Source: Aquanectria penicillioides (lineage: Eukaryota; Ascomycota; Sordariomycetes; Hypocreales; Nectriaceae). From it: a stretch of 64,000 nt of DNA. The stretch is from contig PYIU01000008.1 in NCBI GenBank assembly GCA_003415625.1, positions 2,418,001 to 2,482,000 of the forward strand. The letters run 5' to 3'. Of this stretch, positions 50,784 to 60,489 are shown piece after piece (the first letter of the stretch is position 1; the number at the start of each line of letters is the position of its first letter). A model generated the notes under the pieces. That model had not been told where the DNA came from and ran no database searches. It saw nothing but the letters and a program-made list of their open reading frames with translations. The position numbers and the translations under genes were made by a program.

Positions 50784-51166
50784 TAAATTAAAGTTTAAAG
50801 TAATATAGATCAATCTATTATTAGATTAATTAAAAAAATAAAAGGGACCTTAAAGATATAGGAAATAAATAGGCAGTTTTCTTTAATTAATTTTTATTTT
50901 TAAAATTCTAAATTCCTTACATTTAGACCCTATTAAAGTTTTAGTGCAGCCCCTTATAATATTACTTTATTTATAACTTTCTGCTCTATTTTCTTTCTTT
51001 CTTTTCTTTAAGGGACACTTTAAAGCATTTAATTAAATGCTTTAATACTCTTTTAAGTTATTTGCAGCTGCTTAAAAAGGCTATTCGGTCTTCGACCGAA
51101 CCTGCTTACCCTATACCCTTCTGGGTGGGGTGTGTGTTTTGGCTAGTGTCCCCGTCCACCAACACA
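50784..51166 (+). repeat. 3' LTR (383 bp)
   Basis: Same length as the 5' LTR. Its first 290 bp are mutated, but its last 90 bp (from about 51076) keep original G and C, including the hairpin TTCGGTC-TTC-GACCGAA and GGGTGGGGTGTGTG. It ends in ACA before the ATGC duplication. Confidence 0.92.
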
Positions 51167-51545
51167 ATGCCTAGGCCCACTGTTCGATGCCAACATATCA
51201 CAACATTCAGATGATGATGAAACTACCTCAGAAAAGTATTGTGACAGACAAAAAGGTCGCTCAATTTAAAAACAAAATCCTGTAAAGTATGGAGTGCCGT
51301 GCATCATAGATATCTCATTGACGTAGTTCATTATCAGATTTTGTCTCCACGAGAAGCTCTAAAAGAAGCTCTGAACATAATTAAATCATTGAAATGGAGT
51401 ATTTGCAAGTCCAGAAATTGCATCCCAGCTATAATCCTAGTTCTTCAATTGGAAATATCTCCCCATTTTGGACGGTTTTTGTTTTTCAACATTAGGAATC
51501 AAGGACAGAGTATAATATGAATTCTAAAGAAAAACGTCAGGAGCA

Positions 51546-53261
51546 CTAATTTGAAGCGTTTGGTCCCTCATCCTAAATCCCAAGGAAGTTAGTACCCCGC
51601 TCTAGTCTCAAATCCAAGTGGTGATCTAAGCAACTCACCTTTTTCACTGGGGCGTCCCTTTTCGTATGCCAAATAGCAGCAATCAGGGGAGCAAGCCCAA
51701 CAACCAGTGCGATAAGCTGTCCTGCTGTCCAGCCTTGAATGTCAATGTGATTGACACCAACAAAAGCCTCTGTGGTGGCAATGGTGCTGACAAGTCCAAC
51801 CAAGGCTGCAATGGCACAAGAGAGGTGGACCTTTCTTAAGTAATACGCACGAAAGTCTTCTGCCTCCTCCTTGGGATCGAGCTTTTCCTCGCGAATGCCT
51901 TCTAAGATAGGAGCACCCTCATGCGTAGAACTCGGTCTATTCTCTTCATCCGATCGGGACGTGGTTGGAGGATCCTCAGCTGGCACTGACTCGGTGACAG
52001 GAGTCTGCGGCGACGTGGCTCTCAGTAGGTCTTCTAATGCACCCACTTCAGGATCTAGCATTGGAACTGAAGATTCCCAAGGGATTATCCCAAGACGATC
52101 GGTGAGCTCGAAAATCATGGGGTGCTTTTGCTCATTGACGAGCGATGGAAATCCTACCAGGACTCCCTGAATGAGGTACCAAAGCCCAACAGAAAGCACA
52201 AACGGCAGGGCAACAATCGACATGATGGAAGCTGCTTTCATGAATGAAATAAAACTTTCATTATGAATGCTTACGGGCACAAATACAGAGGGGATCTTGA
52301 GGTCGCACTCTGGTTTTGTCCCTCTGTACAAAGCTTTGAAATAAAGCCACGGCAATACAGAAAATGCTGCCGTCCAAGCGATTGTCATGATTCCAATGCT
52401 CATCTTCTCTACTAAGAGTTCTTGGGTTTCGGACTCGAAGTAAAAGGCGAGGAATCTCAGAGCCCATCGAAATTGTGCGGCTTCCATCGCCTTTTTCTTG
52501 AGCTGTTCGTGGGCAGCCCTAGCAGCATCGTTATTTATATCTTGTCGTGCAATTACGCTCTGATAACCTGAAACAACTCTGTCAATGTCGAAAGCCGGGC
52601 GGTCTTCAGGCCCAAGTTGCTGGGCATTGTAGTAGGCCTCGACGGCTGCTCGAAACTCCGATCGACTAGCTTGTCTCCATTGTGCCGTTGACGCCTGTTC
52701 AAAGGAGAGCCTCAGATTATAGTACGCGGTAATCAAGCGTTCATAGAGGGCTCTTTCCATCTGGATCTGGCGATGGTTTTGTTCAATTTGTTGCCGCTCT
52801 AAATCAGCTTCTTGGACCGCAGTCCAGGTCAAGCTTCGGAAGCGTTCTCTCAATTCGGCCAGTGTCTTCATCCCGGATTGCACCGTGAGTCTGGCAATTT
52901 CAGGAGAAAACATCGCCACTGGAGCATTAAGAGTCAGAGACATTAGAATTACCCAATCAACAACAACGAGTGATTCTCCTGTCGATCCGATACATAGTGC
53001 AAGCCAGATTGCGATGGAGACCCCGATAAAGGTGACTCGAAGACTGCGCAGGTCGCTGCGGGCAAGTTTTTGGCGAGTTTTATTCTTGCTTAATCCGGCA
53101 GTAAAAAGAGAGATAACCCCGGCAAGATATTGAAGGTAAAACCCAACTCGGATTCCAATGCCAAGAAGATCGGGGTCACCAAAGAGGTGGCAAGCCGGAT
53201 ATGACTGCACTACCGGCACACCATCAGAGGCAACGTAGCCTGTAGAAGAGTGAAATGTCAT
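51546..53261 (-). CDS. Fungal multi-pass membrane protein with central coiled coil, function unknown
   Basis: Two exons: 53261-51639 and 51572-51546; the 66-nt intron has a GTGAGT donor, an ACTAAC branch site and an ATTTAG acceptor, giving 549 residues ending DEGPNASN. Without this splice the frame would run on into intron sequence. The N-terminal GIGIRVGFYLQYLAG segment is the mark of a fungal-only family of unknown function. Hydrophobic segments are at about 33-56, 74-92, 95-115, 288-308, 338-360, 480-500 and 510-530. A charged, heptad-like helix with many Gln and Glu residues covers about 130-190. A Ser/Pro/Glu-rich loop lies before the last two segments. It may be a channel or scaffold, which is speculation. 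It begins 380 bp from the RIP-mutated element (51171-51545 holds no gene) yet has no premature stop. Confidence 0.82.
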
Positions 53262-54012
53262 GGCAAATTCATGAATCTGAGAGGGCCGTCAGAGTGAATT
53301 TAGCACAAGAGGGGTTTTGATTGACCGTGGCCAGAAACGAAGGGGAGAAGAAGTTCGAACAATGTCAAGATATGTGGTAGTGCAAAACTACCGGTTCCAG
53401 GCCCATCAATGCACGTTAATTTAACCTTACATACATCTGAGGCTTCAATCCGCATGATAACGGAACCCATTCCGACATCTACAATTCGTGGTGTGACTAT
53501 CTGAAATTCAATGCCACATACCTCACCATGTCTTCAGCTCGTCTAGGTTGTGGCGTTATGATGTGATGCAGGATCAGGCTGAGAGCCTTGTAATTTTTGA
53601 ACATTGGTAGGCGAGGGGTTATCAAAACTGATAGTTCAATTTTACCAAAGAATACGATTGGCCTATTGTCAAGCCACTTGGCAACCATTACGAACATATC
53701 ATCAGCCCTGGCAGGCAAGCAGTTGTGGGCGTCGATAGTGTGTTTTGACGGAATTCGATTGGTGTAGTACTCAGCCACTTCAGGCCATCACGACCATATG
53801 ATCGACACTCACTCTCGCAGCTGGATCAGGCTCTGAGGATAATGGAGTGATATTGCCTAACGGTCAAATGATAGTTGAAAAGGCGTACATAACTCATTTA
53901 GAGAGAATTTCCCAATATACCAATCCTCCGCTGACGGCTGATGTGTCGGCGGTTTTCTTTTACCATTCAACACGCCAGTACAGCAAAATCAAATAACATA
54001 GAGCTATTCAGA
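53262..54012. other. Divergent intergenic region
   Basis: A 93-codon minus frame (53778-53497) is present but has no motif, no signal peptide and no convincing splice to the membrane-protein gene. I treat the region as the shared promoter of the two flanking divergent genes. Confidence 0.45.
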
Positions 54013-54807
54013 ATGCTATCAGATACAGCAAGGTCACTAATAACCATTGCCTTGCTGCACATTTTTGCACTTGCAAATGGCTGCAATGGGCAATTCTTCA
54101 AGATTAGTGATCTCGGGTCCTTGAGCAAACGGGACCCTAGCTACAACCCTGAGTTCTCCTCGTGCGATTACGGGAAAACCTGCGAGGAATCATGTGGTGA
54201 TGAATTTCGGGAGTGTGACTCGGGAGATGCTATTGCGATATTTTGCTACAATCCTAGCCAAGGCCAAATATGCTGCAATGGAACGGGTTGTAAGTCAAGT
54301 CTCTCTTGTAATCTGTATCGCCGACGGCAAGAGCTGCATACTGTGGTAGATATAGACTTTTAGCTAGTATTGTACGCTAACTAGTCGCAGACGCATGTGA
54401 AAGCGGACATTATTGTGCGTACAGCCAAGTCGGAAGGGCAATATGTTGCAAAGAGGTCCGTCCAAGTTTAAAGAATTAAACGGGTTTACCGATGCTAAAC
54501 GAATTAGGGTATGAGCCCCGCAGACTGCGCAAGCTCGGCAAATGTGCAGAGTTTGGTGACAATCCGGCCTACCTCTCCAGCAAGTTCTATCGAGACCGTT
54601 ACCTTCATATCCATAAGGACGAAGGTGGTAACCGTTGAAAGCACGACCACCTCTTCTCGTCTCGTTCCTGCTCCTTCAGGAAATTCAACTGTCATTACCA
54701 CACCGATAGCATATGTCACAGCAAGTTATGGAAGTCGCTTGTCTCATTCTCAATGTGGTATTACATGGGTGGTGCTGATTGTTAGTTTGGTGGCTATCTT
54801 GGTCTAG
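54013..54807 (+). CDS. Cysteine-rich secreted surface protein, probably GPI-anchored
   Basis: Three exons: 54013-54289, 54391-54455 and 54508-54807; introns of 101 and 52 nt; exactly 214 codons (213 residues). The start was chosen at the Met preceding a signal peptide (LITIALLHIFALANG). The mature protein has two Cys-rich modules: CDYGKTCEESCGDEFREC..CYNPSQGQICC, and across the first intron ACESGHYCAYSQVGRAICC, then GMSPADCA. A Ser/Thr-rich linker (TTTSS, SGNSTVITT) leads to a hydrophobic C-terminal tail (GITWVVLIVSLVAILV), typical of GPI-anchored fungal wall proteins or of a single-pass anchor. No known family can be named with confidence; small cysteine-rich wall proteins and effectors share this layout. 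The alternating GYYC/CC spacing resembles fungal CPSGY-type repeats. Confidence 0.78.
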
Positions 54808-55045
54808 CCACTGCTCATCATCAGGATACAATGCCTCCCGGGGAATGATTTTGGATTTTAATTACGTTGATTTCGGTCAATCAAGGAATTAAGTGACAGT
54901 AATCTCCTCTCGAGAATTTTCTCAACTCGAGGAAGTCGAGCTACAACGGAGACTGTGATGATTCACGATAGCTGTGATTAGGGTGGCAGTTTAACTGACA
55001 AAATAACCTCGATATGTCCTATAGTTTAAAATACGAGCACCATAT

Positions 55046-56440
55046 TCATGCTTCAGCTTCAGTTTTCTCCGCTGGCTTTCCTGGCTTCTAACCATAGAAC
55101 GAAAACCTGGTTAAATCCGGGTTAGCACCTCCACTTCCATACCATCAACGAAGTAACTTACACGCGACCAGTCATTCGGGTCTTGGGGTTGACGAAGGAA
55201 GCACGCATTTCGGCGACAAAGAATTGCATCTCGGCCGGAGTCCAGTTCAAGATTTCGCACAGTGGCAACTTGACAAAACCACCCAGTGCTTGGCTAAAGG
55301 ACAGACTGACAAAAGTACACAGCTCTTTGAGCTTCTTATCCTTTGGCCAGTGGCCAACGGGGATTTTGTGAGACTAAGAGTTGATGTGTGTAAAGCCGCC
55401 GTCCTCGGCGAGCTTCGCCAATCTCTCCTCGCCGAAGTCAAAGGCTTGCCTAATAGTGTCACCAACCTTCAAGAATGCCTTGTCCCAACAAGAGAAAATG
55501 CTGGATTAAATGATTAGTTGCGTCGCTCGACAGTACTAGGAGCCCTAAATACATACTGATCGTCACCTACTTCAACCTCTGGGTTGTCGGATAGCATCTG
55601 TAGGCCAGGCTCGATGTGTTGGAACCAGCCTCCTGGCTTTAGACACTTGTACAATTCAGAATAAAGCCTGTCCCAGTTCTTAATTGAGCCGTGCAAGTAT
55701 TGAATTTGAATTAAGTCGAAGGATTCAGGCTCAAAGGGCCACTCCTGTTGAGCGTCGTCAATTTGGAACTCCAGATTTGGCGGGATCTAAGAGGATTGCG
55801 TCGGTGTGATGTCGGTAACGATAACTTTGGCAGAGGGGAATTCGTCTGCGATATTGCTGAGCTCAATTAGCATCTTGCCCTCTGGGCCGGTTCTACTATT
55901 GAGAGGCAATGCTTACATAGCCCAGATGCCTGTTCCGATGCCAATATCCAAGATGCGCTACTCCGAAGTTAACTACAATCTACGGTCTTTTTCAGAGCCC
56001 AAAGCGTACCTGAGGGGTTTCTCCAATAGGCGCTAGATAGAGCTTACTGATCAACATGATGGTCACCCAATGGTGGCTGGTGGGATTGGTCAGTCGGGAT
56101 GAGAAGGTCAGGCGGCGTCAAAGTGGAACAGTACATGATGTCGAGAGCCTCTGGCTGCTGCTCGTCGTTGGGGGCCCTGAGTCTGTTAGGACGCGCTGTA
56201 TTCTTCTCGCGCGACGTTGTCGGCTTACCAATGTAGGCCATATTTGGGGTTGGCGTAGGTTCTGCCTTGGAAATAGCGGCTCAAAGATACTGGATGTGAT
56301 GGATGCGGTTGAATCGGAAACACTGTGGTGGCCGTTAGACACACAAGCGACGAGAACAGGAGCGCAAAATGCAAAACTTACGATTTTGCATCAAAATTGT
56401 TCTCACTGCCGGGGGCAGGGTCCTTGGGAAAGGGTTAGTT
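55046..56440 (-). pseudogene. LaeA-like SAM-dependent methyltransferase, pseudogene
   Basis: Relatives are fungal class I methyltransferases of the LaeA/TAM type. The minus strand keeps about seven exons with good splice sites: N-terminal SVSDSTASITSS, APNDEQQPEALDI, then IHHWVTIM..LYLAPIGE, the SAM-binding loop ILDIGIGTGIWAM, IADEFPSAKVIVTDITP, IPPNLEFQIDDAQQEW, LHGSIKNWDRLYSELYKCL, KPGGWFQHIEP, IPVGHWPKDKKLKEL and NWTPAEMQ. It is broken by TAG at 55787-55789 (where homologs have Trp before IPPN), TAG at 55374-55376 and TAG at 55088-55090 (before KPG near the end). A one-base frame change also separates SSIFE from YFQGRTY near 56270. All three stops are explained by a single CpA-to-TpA or TpG-to-TpA change. 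Confidence 0.82.
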
Positions 56441-57524
56441 TGTGAAGTGCAGGTTTGTTGGTTCTTTCCAGATTGCATGATGCAGCGCTACTCGCATGCA
56501 CTGCGACTTCTTGAAAGTCCAGATTGAGGGGTCAAAGCAGTTCTACTTTCAGCCTCAATCTGTCCAGCTATTTCCCCAACTTTCTGGGTTTCCAAAAGGG
56601 GAAATAAGATTAAGCCACCCGAACGGGAGGACAACAATCAAGGCCAAAGGTCGTAGACGTCATTTGAGGGGTTACCCAAGAAGCGGTCTTTTGCCTGTAG
56701 TCACTGGCTTCACAGCGACAGCAGTGACACGTCATTGACATCCCTGGTTTGGTGACTTGCTAGTGCTGCGGGATAGTGTTTCGCCGCGGGAATCCTGCAT
56801 TAAGCGACGGGAGCAAACACGAACCATGTCTTGATCATGGTGGTGAGTGAGAGCTTCACTGGCAAGGCGTGGACAACACATCACATGATACAGTCTACCC
56901 GAATATAGTTATTTATTTATTTATTTATTTATTGGGATCTAGGAGCTATGAATGAAAATTACTTTCTGTTTATCGTCTTCTTCTCCCATTATATTCTGGT
57001 ATCCATGATAATGAAAAAGCTGCTTGTCTTGGTGAAAATAGGCGGCCCTCACGAGCCACATGAAGAGGACGAATCCCGCACAGTGCGAAATTTTCATAAT
57101 TTTCATCTAGCCCACTTGTTGAAGCATTCAAACCACCAGTCCAAAGTCAAGCTTCACTCCTTCTAACATTCTATAAGCTCCTTATCATTTCACCAGGCAT
57201 ACATACACCGGTAGTCCGAAGGATCTCAGCACCAGATCTGAGTCGCGCAGTGGCTGCTCCCTATGTTGTTGTGGCTAGAGTGTCAAGCCTGTGGCGGAAA
57301 CGCCCCGCCTTCCGCACCGGTCTTTTCTTCCCCAGGCTCCAGTGACGTGTGTCGTTCATCCCCATGGTTGTGCTGCGTGCGTAGGTTGCGGCCGGTCTCT
57401 TCCATTTCTCAGCAGCAATCCACCTCGCAGCCTTTTCTTGATACTCGTTCCCTCGCTGTCGAGTCTCCTGCGTCTTGCACGACCGCCAAGAGAGAGGCAG
57501 GATACAGGCCCATCAACCGTAATC
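56441..57524. other. Intergenic with a TTTA microsatellite; ubp14 promoter
   Basis: It contains (TTTA)n at about 56909-56933. The 250 bp before the ubp14 ATG are rich in CT and short CCGC words, as expected for a housekeeping 5' leader. No gene recognised. Confidence 0.5.
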
Positions 57525-60123
57525 ATGGCCTGCCCGCATCTCGAGTCCATCGGTAAAGTCGACCCCGCCACGATTTCAGCAGTCCGACTAGCTTGAAGCT
57601 TCGCTGGCCGTCTCTTTCCTGAAGCTGTTTCCAGCTTCGCCCGCTACCAGATAGACCAGACTGAAGGACTAACACTTCTGCCCCGCGTTCTAGGACTCAC
57701 ATCTCCGACTCCCTTCCAATCCGTATACCGTGAGGACTGCACACAGTGTTTCGACTCCATCGTGAGCCCTCCTCCGCCCTTCGGAACCCACCAGCTTCCA
57801 CGGCCTCACTGACTAGATACCCGAATCTAGGATGATCCTGCCGGTCTAGACGTCTGCCTGCAGTGCTTCAACGGCGGCTGTGCCAGCGACCGACTTCACA
57901 ACAAGCTTCACCACGTCCTCACAAGCCATCCTCTGACCCTCAACATCCGCCGAACCCGCAAAGTCGTCGTTCGCGATGAGCCCCCCGCCAAGATGTCCAA
58001 GCTGGCCATCGCTGCCGAGACCGAAGAGGACCGATATGATACCTCCCTAGCTGTCAAGTGTCTCGAGTGTAACACTGAGCTGGACAAGACGAGCCCCAAG
58101 CTGGCCCCCATCGTGGACGGCATCATGAAGGCCAACACCTTCTCTCACAAGGAAGAAATCAAGGCTTGGGAGCAAGAGCTCACGAGTTGCGAGCATATCC
58201 TCTTGCTTCAGCAGTATGCCCCGCGGAAAATCGAGCAAGGTGCTCTTGGACACTGCTCTGCCTGCTCTCTTACCGAGAATCTGTGGCTTTGCATAGAGTG
58301 TGGCAATCTAGGATGCGGCCGAAAGCAGATGGGTGGTGTCGACGGGAACTCGCACGCCCTTTCTCACGCAAACGAGTCTGGCCACGGCGTGGCCGTGAAG
58401 CTTGGCTCCATCACCCCGAGGGAACCGCCGATGTCTACTGTTACAAGTGCGACGACGAACGCATCGACGACATCTTGGGCGAGCATCTTGCCCACTGGGG
58501 CATTCTTCTTGCCGAGAGGCAAAAGACGGAGAAGAGTCTCACAGAGATGCAAATCGAACAAAACCTCAAGTGGGATTTTAGCATGACTACCGAGGACGGC
58601 AAGGAACTCAAGCCCCTCTTCGGCCCTGGTCTGACTGGTTTGAAGAACCTGGGTAACAGTTGTTACCTAGCCAGCATTCTTCAGTGCCTCTTCGATATGC
58701 CATCTTTCCAAGAACGCTACTTCCGACCCAATGATGACTTGCCCATTATCCAGGAGCCCGCCGCCGACTTGGAAACCCAGCTTCGAAAAGTTGCCGACGG
58801 CCTGTGGTCAGGCAGATACTCCAAGCCCGACTCGGATCTCACCGGAGAGTCTGGTATCGCTCACCAGAAAGGTTTGGCGCCCGCCATGCTCAAGCACCTG
58901 ATCGGCCGAGGCCACGAGGAGTTCTCCACTATGCGTCAACAAGATGCTTTCGAGTTGCTTCAGCACCTATTCAAACTAGTCACTCGTGCCCAACACCCAG
59001 GGGTTCTCGGTGACCCTACCCAACAGTTCCGATTTGTCCTGGAGCAGCGCCTACAGTGCTTAGGATGCCAGAAGGTCCGATACAGTAGCAACGAGCAAGA
59101 CAACATCTTCATTGATGTTCCTCTCGAGAAGCTCTCCACCGAGGAGGGTGCCGAAGCTGGTGCACCAGCTTACAAGCCGGTTACCCTCAAAGAATGCCTC
59201 GACAACTTCACTGCCATCGAAAAGGTCGAACTAACTTGTTCGGCTTGCGGAAGCAAGGATGGCTTTACCAAGCGGTCGCTTTTCAAGACATTCCCTGATG
59301 TTCTCGTTGTTAATGCTAGAAAGATGACAGTGGTGAACTGGGTTCCTATCAAGGTCGACGTGCCCGTCATTGTGCCGGACGACCAATTCGCCTTGGACGA
59401 ATACTTTTCTCGAGGACTGCAGCTTGGAGAGGAGGAGCTTCCAGATGAGCCAGAGAGCCAGGCACCTGCGTTTGCTCCTGAACCCTCCGCGTTGGCGCAA
59501 CTAGAAGGAATGGGTTTCCCTCGAAACCGTTGTGAGCGTGCTTTGCATGCGACTGGAAACTCGGATGCGAATGCAGCAATGGAATGGCTATTTGGACACA
59601 TGGAGGATCCCGATATCGATCAGCCTCTTGATCTTGGTGGCCAGTCTGCTGTGGGGGGTGGCTCAGCCGACCCGGAGAAGATTGAGATGCTTGGTGCCAT
59701 GGGCTTCGGTGCTCCCCAAGCTAAGAAGGCCTTGAAAGAGACTGGAGGCGATGTTGAGCGCGCAGTTGAGTGGTTGTTTAGCCATCCCGACGACCAAGGA
59801 ACCTTCGAGGACGATGTCCCTGCCGATAATGCCTCTGCTGCCCCCAAGGAGCTGGCTGGCAGTGCAACTCTCGCTCCCAACTTCCAACTCCGGTCGATTG
59901 TTTGCCACAAAGGAACGAGCATCCATGCCGGGTATGTTTATTGAGGCAAAAATGAGATGAGTTGGGACGCTAACAAGTGCGTAGACATTATGTTGCCTTC
60001 ATCCGAAAGCTGCTGGACAACGCTCCCACGTGGGTGCTGTTCAATGATGAAAAGGTGGTTGAAGCGCGTGACATTGACGAGATGCGCAAGTTTGCCTATG
60101 TCTATTTTTTCAAGCGAGTTTAA
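57525..60123 (+). CDS. ubp14: Ubiquitin carboxyl-terminal hydrolase 14 / isopeptidase T (USP5/Ubp14), with apparent frameshift
   Basis: Disassembles unanchored ubiquitin chains to recycle ubiquitin. Exons: 57525-57552, 57694-57761, 57831-59931 and 59985-60123. The start gives MACPHLESI, the usual N-terminus, followed by the cryptic zinc finger (REDCTQCFDSI, CLQCFNGGC). The main ZnF-UBP follows (CSACSLTENLWLC, CGRKQMGG..SHALSH..GHGVAVKLGSITP). The USP catalytic Cys box is GLKNLGNSCYLASIL (Cys codon 58661-58663), two UBA domains have MGFPRNRCERAL and MGFGAPQAKKAL, and the His box is GHYVAFIRK in exon 4. The frame shifts between 58415 and 58418: ITP reads on only if one base is restored, and the summed exons are one base short of a multiple of three. 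Full length would be about 778 residues, as in homologs. An assembly error is the simplest explanation; otherwise the gene is broken. Confidence 0.9.
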
Positions 60124-60489
60124 ATACATAGTATAAGCAACAATGGTGAGGCGCAGACGGTTTACTCTAGGATGGGAGATTGGATGTTGTGTAGATGGGA
60201 CACGGCGTGAGAGCATATGGAAAAATTGAGAGACGTGGTGCTTTTGAGCCATCTCATAGAGAAATTTGCAGAGAAAGGCATCAGGTGCCGAATAGATACC
60301 AAACCAAATATCGTACAGATCTGTCAACGTGTTGGTTGAATATGCCAGTGAATTAAGACAAATGGAGCCCTTTCGCGCCGCACAACGCCGTCCTGGCCAT
60401 ACCGGCCTCTCTTTGGTCATTAGATATGCTGCGTCACAGCTTCAGGTTCAAACCCTGCGAGTCTTGGCTTTTGCTACCAATTCTTCTTT
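60124..60489. other. Short spacer between convergent ubp14 and mad2
   Basis: 366 bp of 3' flanks of two convergent genes. A GGTTCAAACC word near 60445 resembles a tRNA B box, but no cloverleaf forms around it. Confidence 0.6.

Larger units (their letters stand above)
38756..51166 (+). mobile_element. Complete Ty3/gypsy LTR retrotransposon, 12.4 kb, heavily RIP-mutated
   Basis: A 12,411-bp element bounded by two 383-bp direct repeats that start TG/TA and end ACA, flanked by ATGC on both sides (38752-38755 and 51167-51170). The two LTRs differ almost only by G-to-A and C-to-T changes. The interior is extremely AT-rich, TAA stops fill all frames, and CpG appears to be absent. Degraded homology on the plus strand runs gag zinc knuckle, reverse transcriptase, RNase H, integrase. 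RT-RNase H before integrase is the gypsy order. No intact frame survives, so the element cannot move by itself. RIP needs repeated copies, so other copies are or were elsewhere in the genome. Confidence 0.93.

Noticed and set aside
39000..51000. Repeated palindromes as a CRISPR array
   Set aside because: Spacing is irregular, the genome is eukaryotic, and there are no spacers of constant length.
38756..51166. AT-rich block as a mitochondrial insertion or centromere
   Set aside because: Matching LTRs, a target duplication and pol remnants show that it is a single retrotransposon.
53497..53778. 93-codon frame as a possible upstream exon of the membrane-protein gene
   Set aside because: The membrane protein already starts with a conserved-looking N-terminus and no joining splice site was found.
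60430..60465. GGTTCAAACC B-box word as a tRNA
   Set aside because: Only four T-stem pairs form and there is no complementary acceptor stem upstream.
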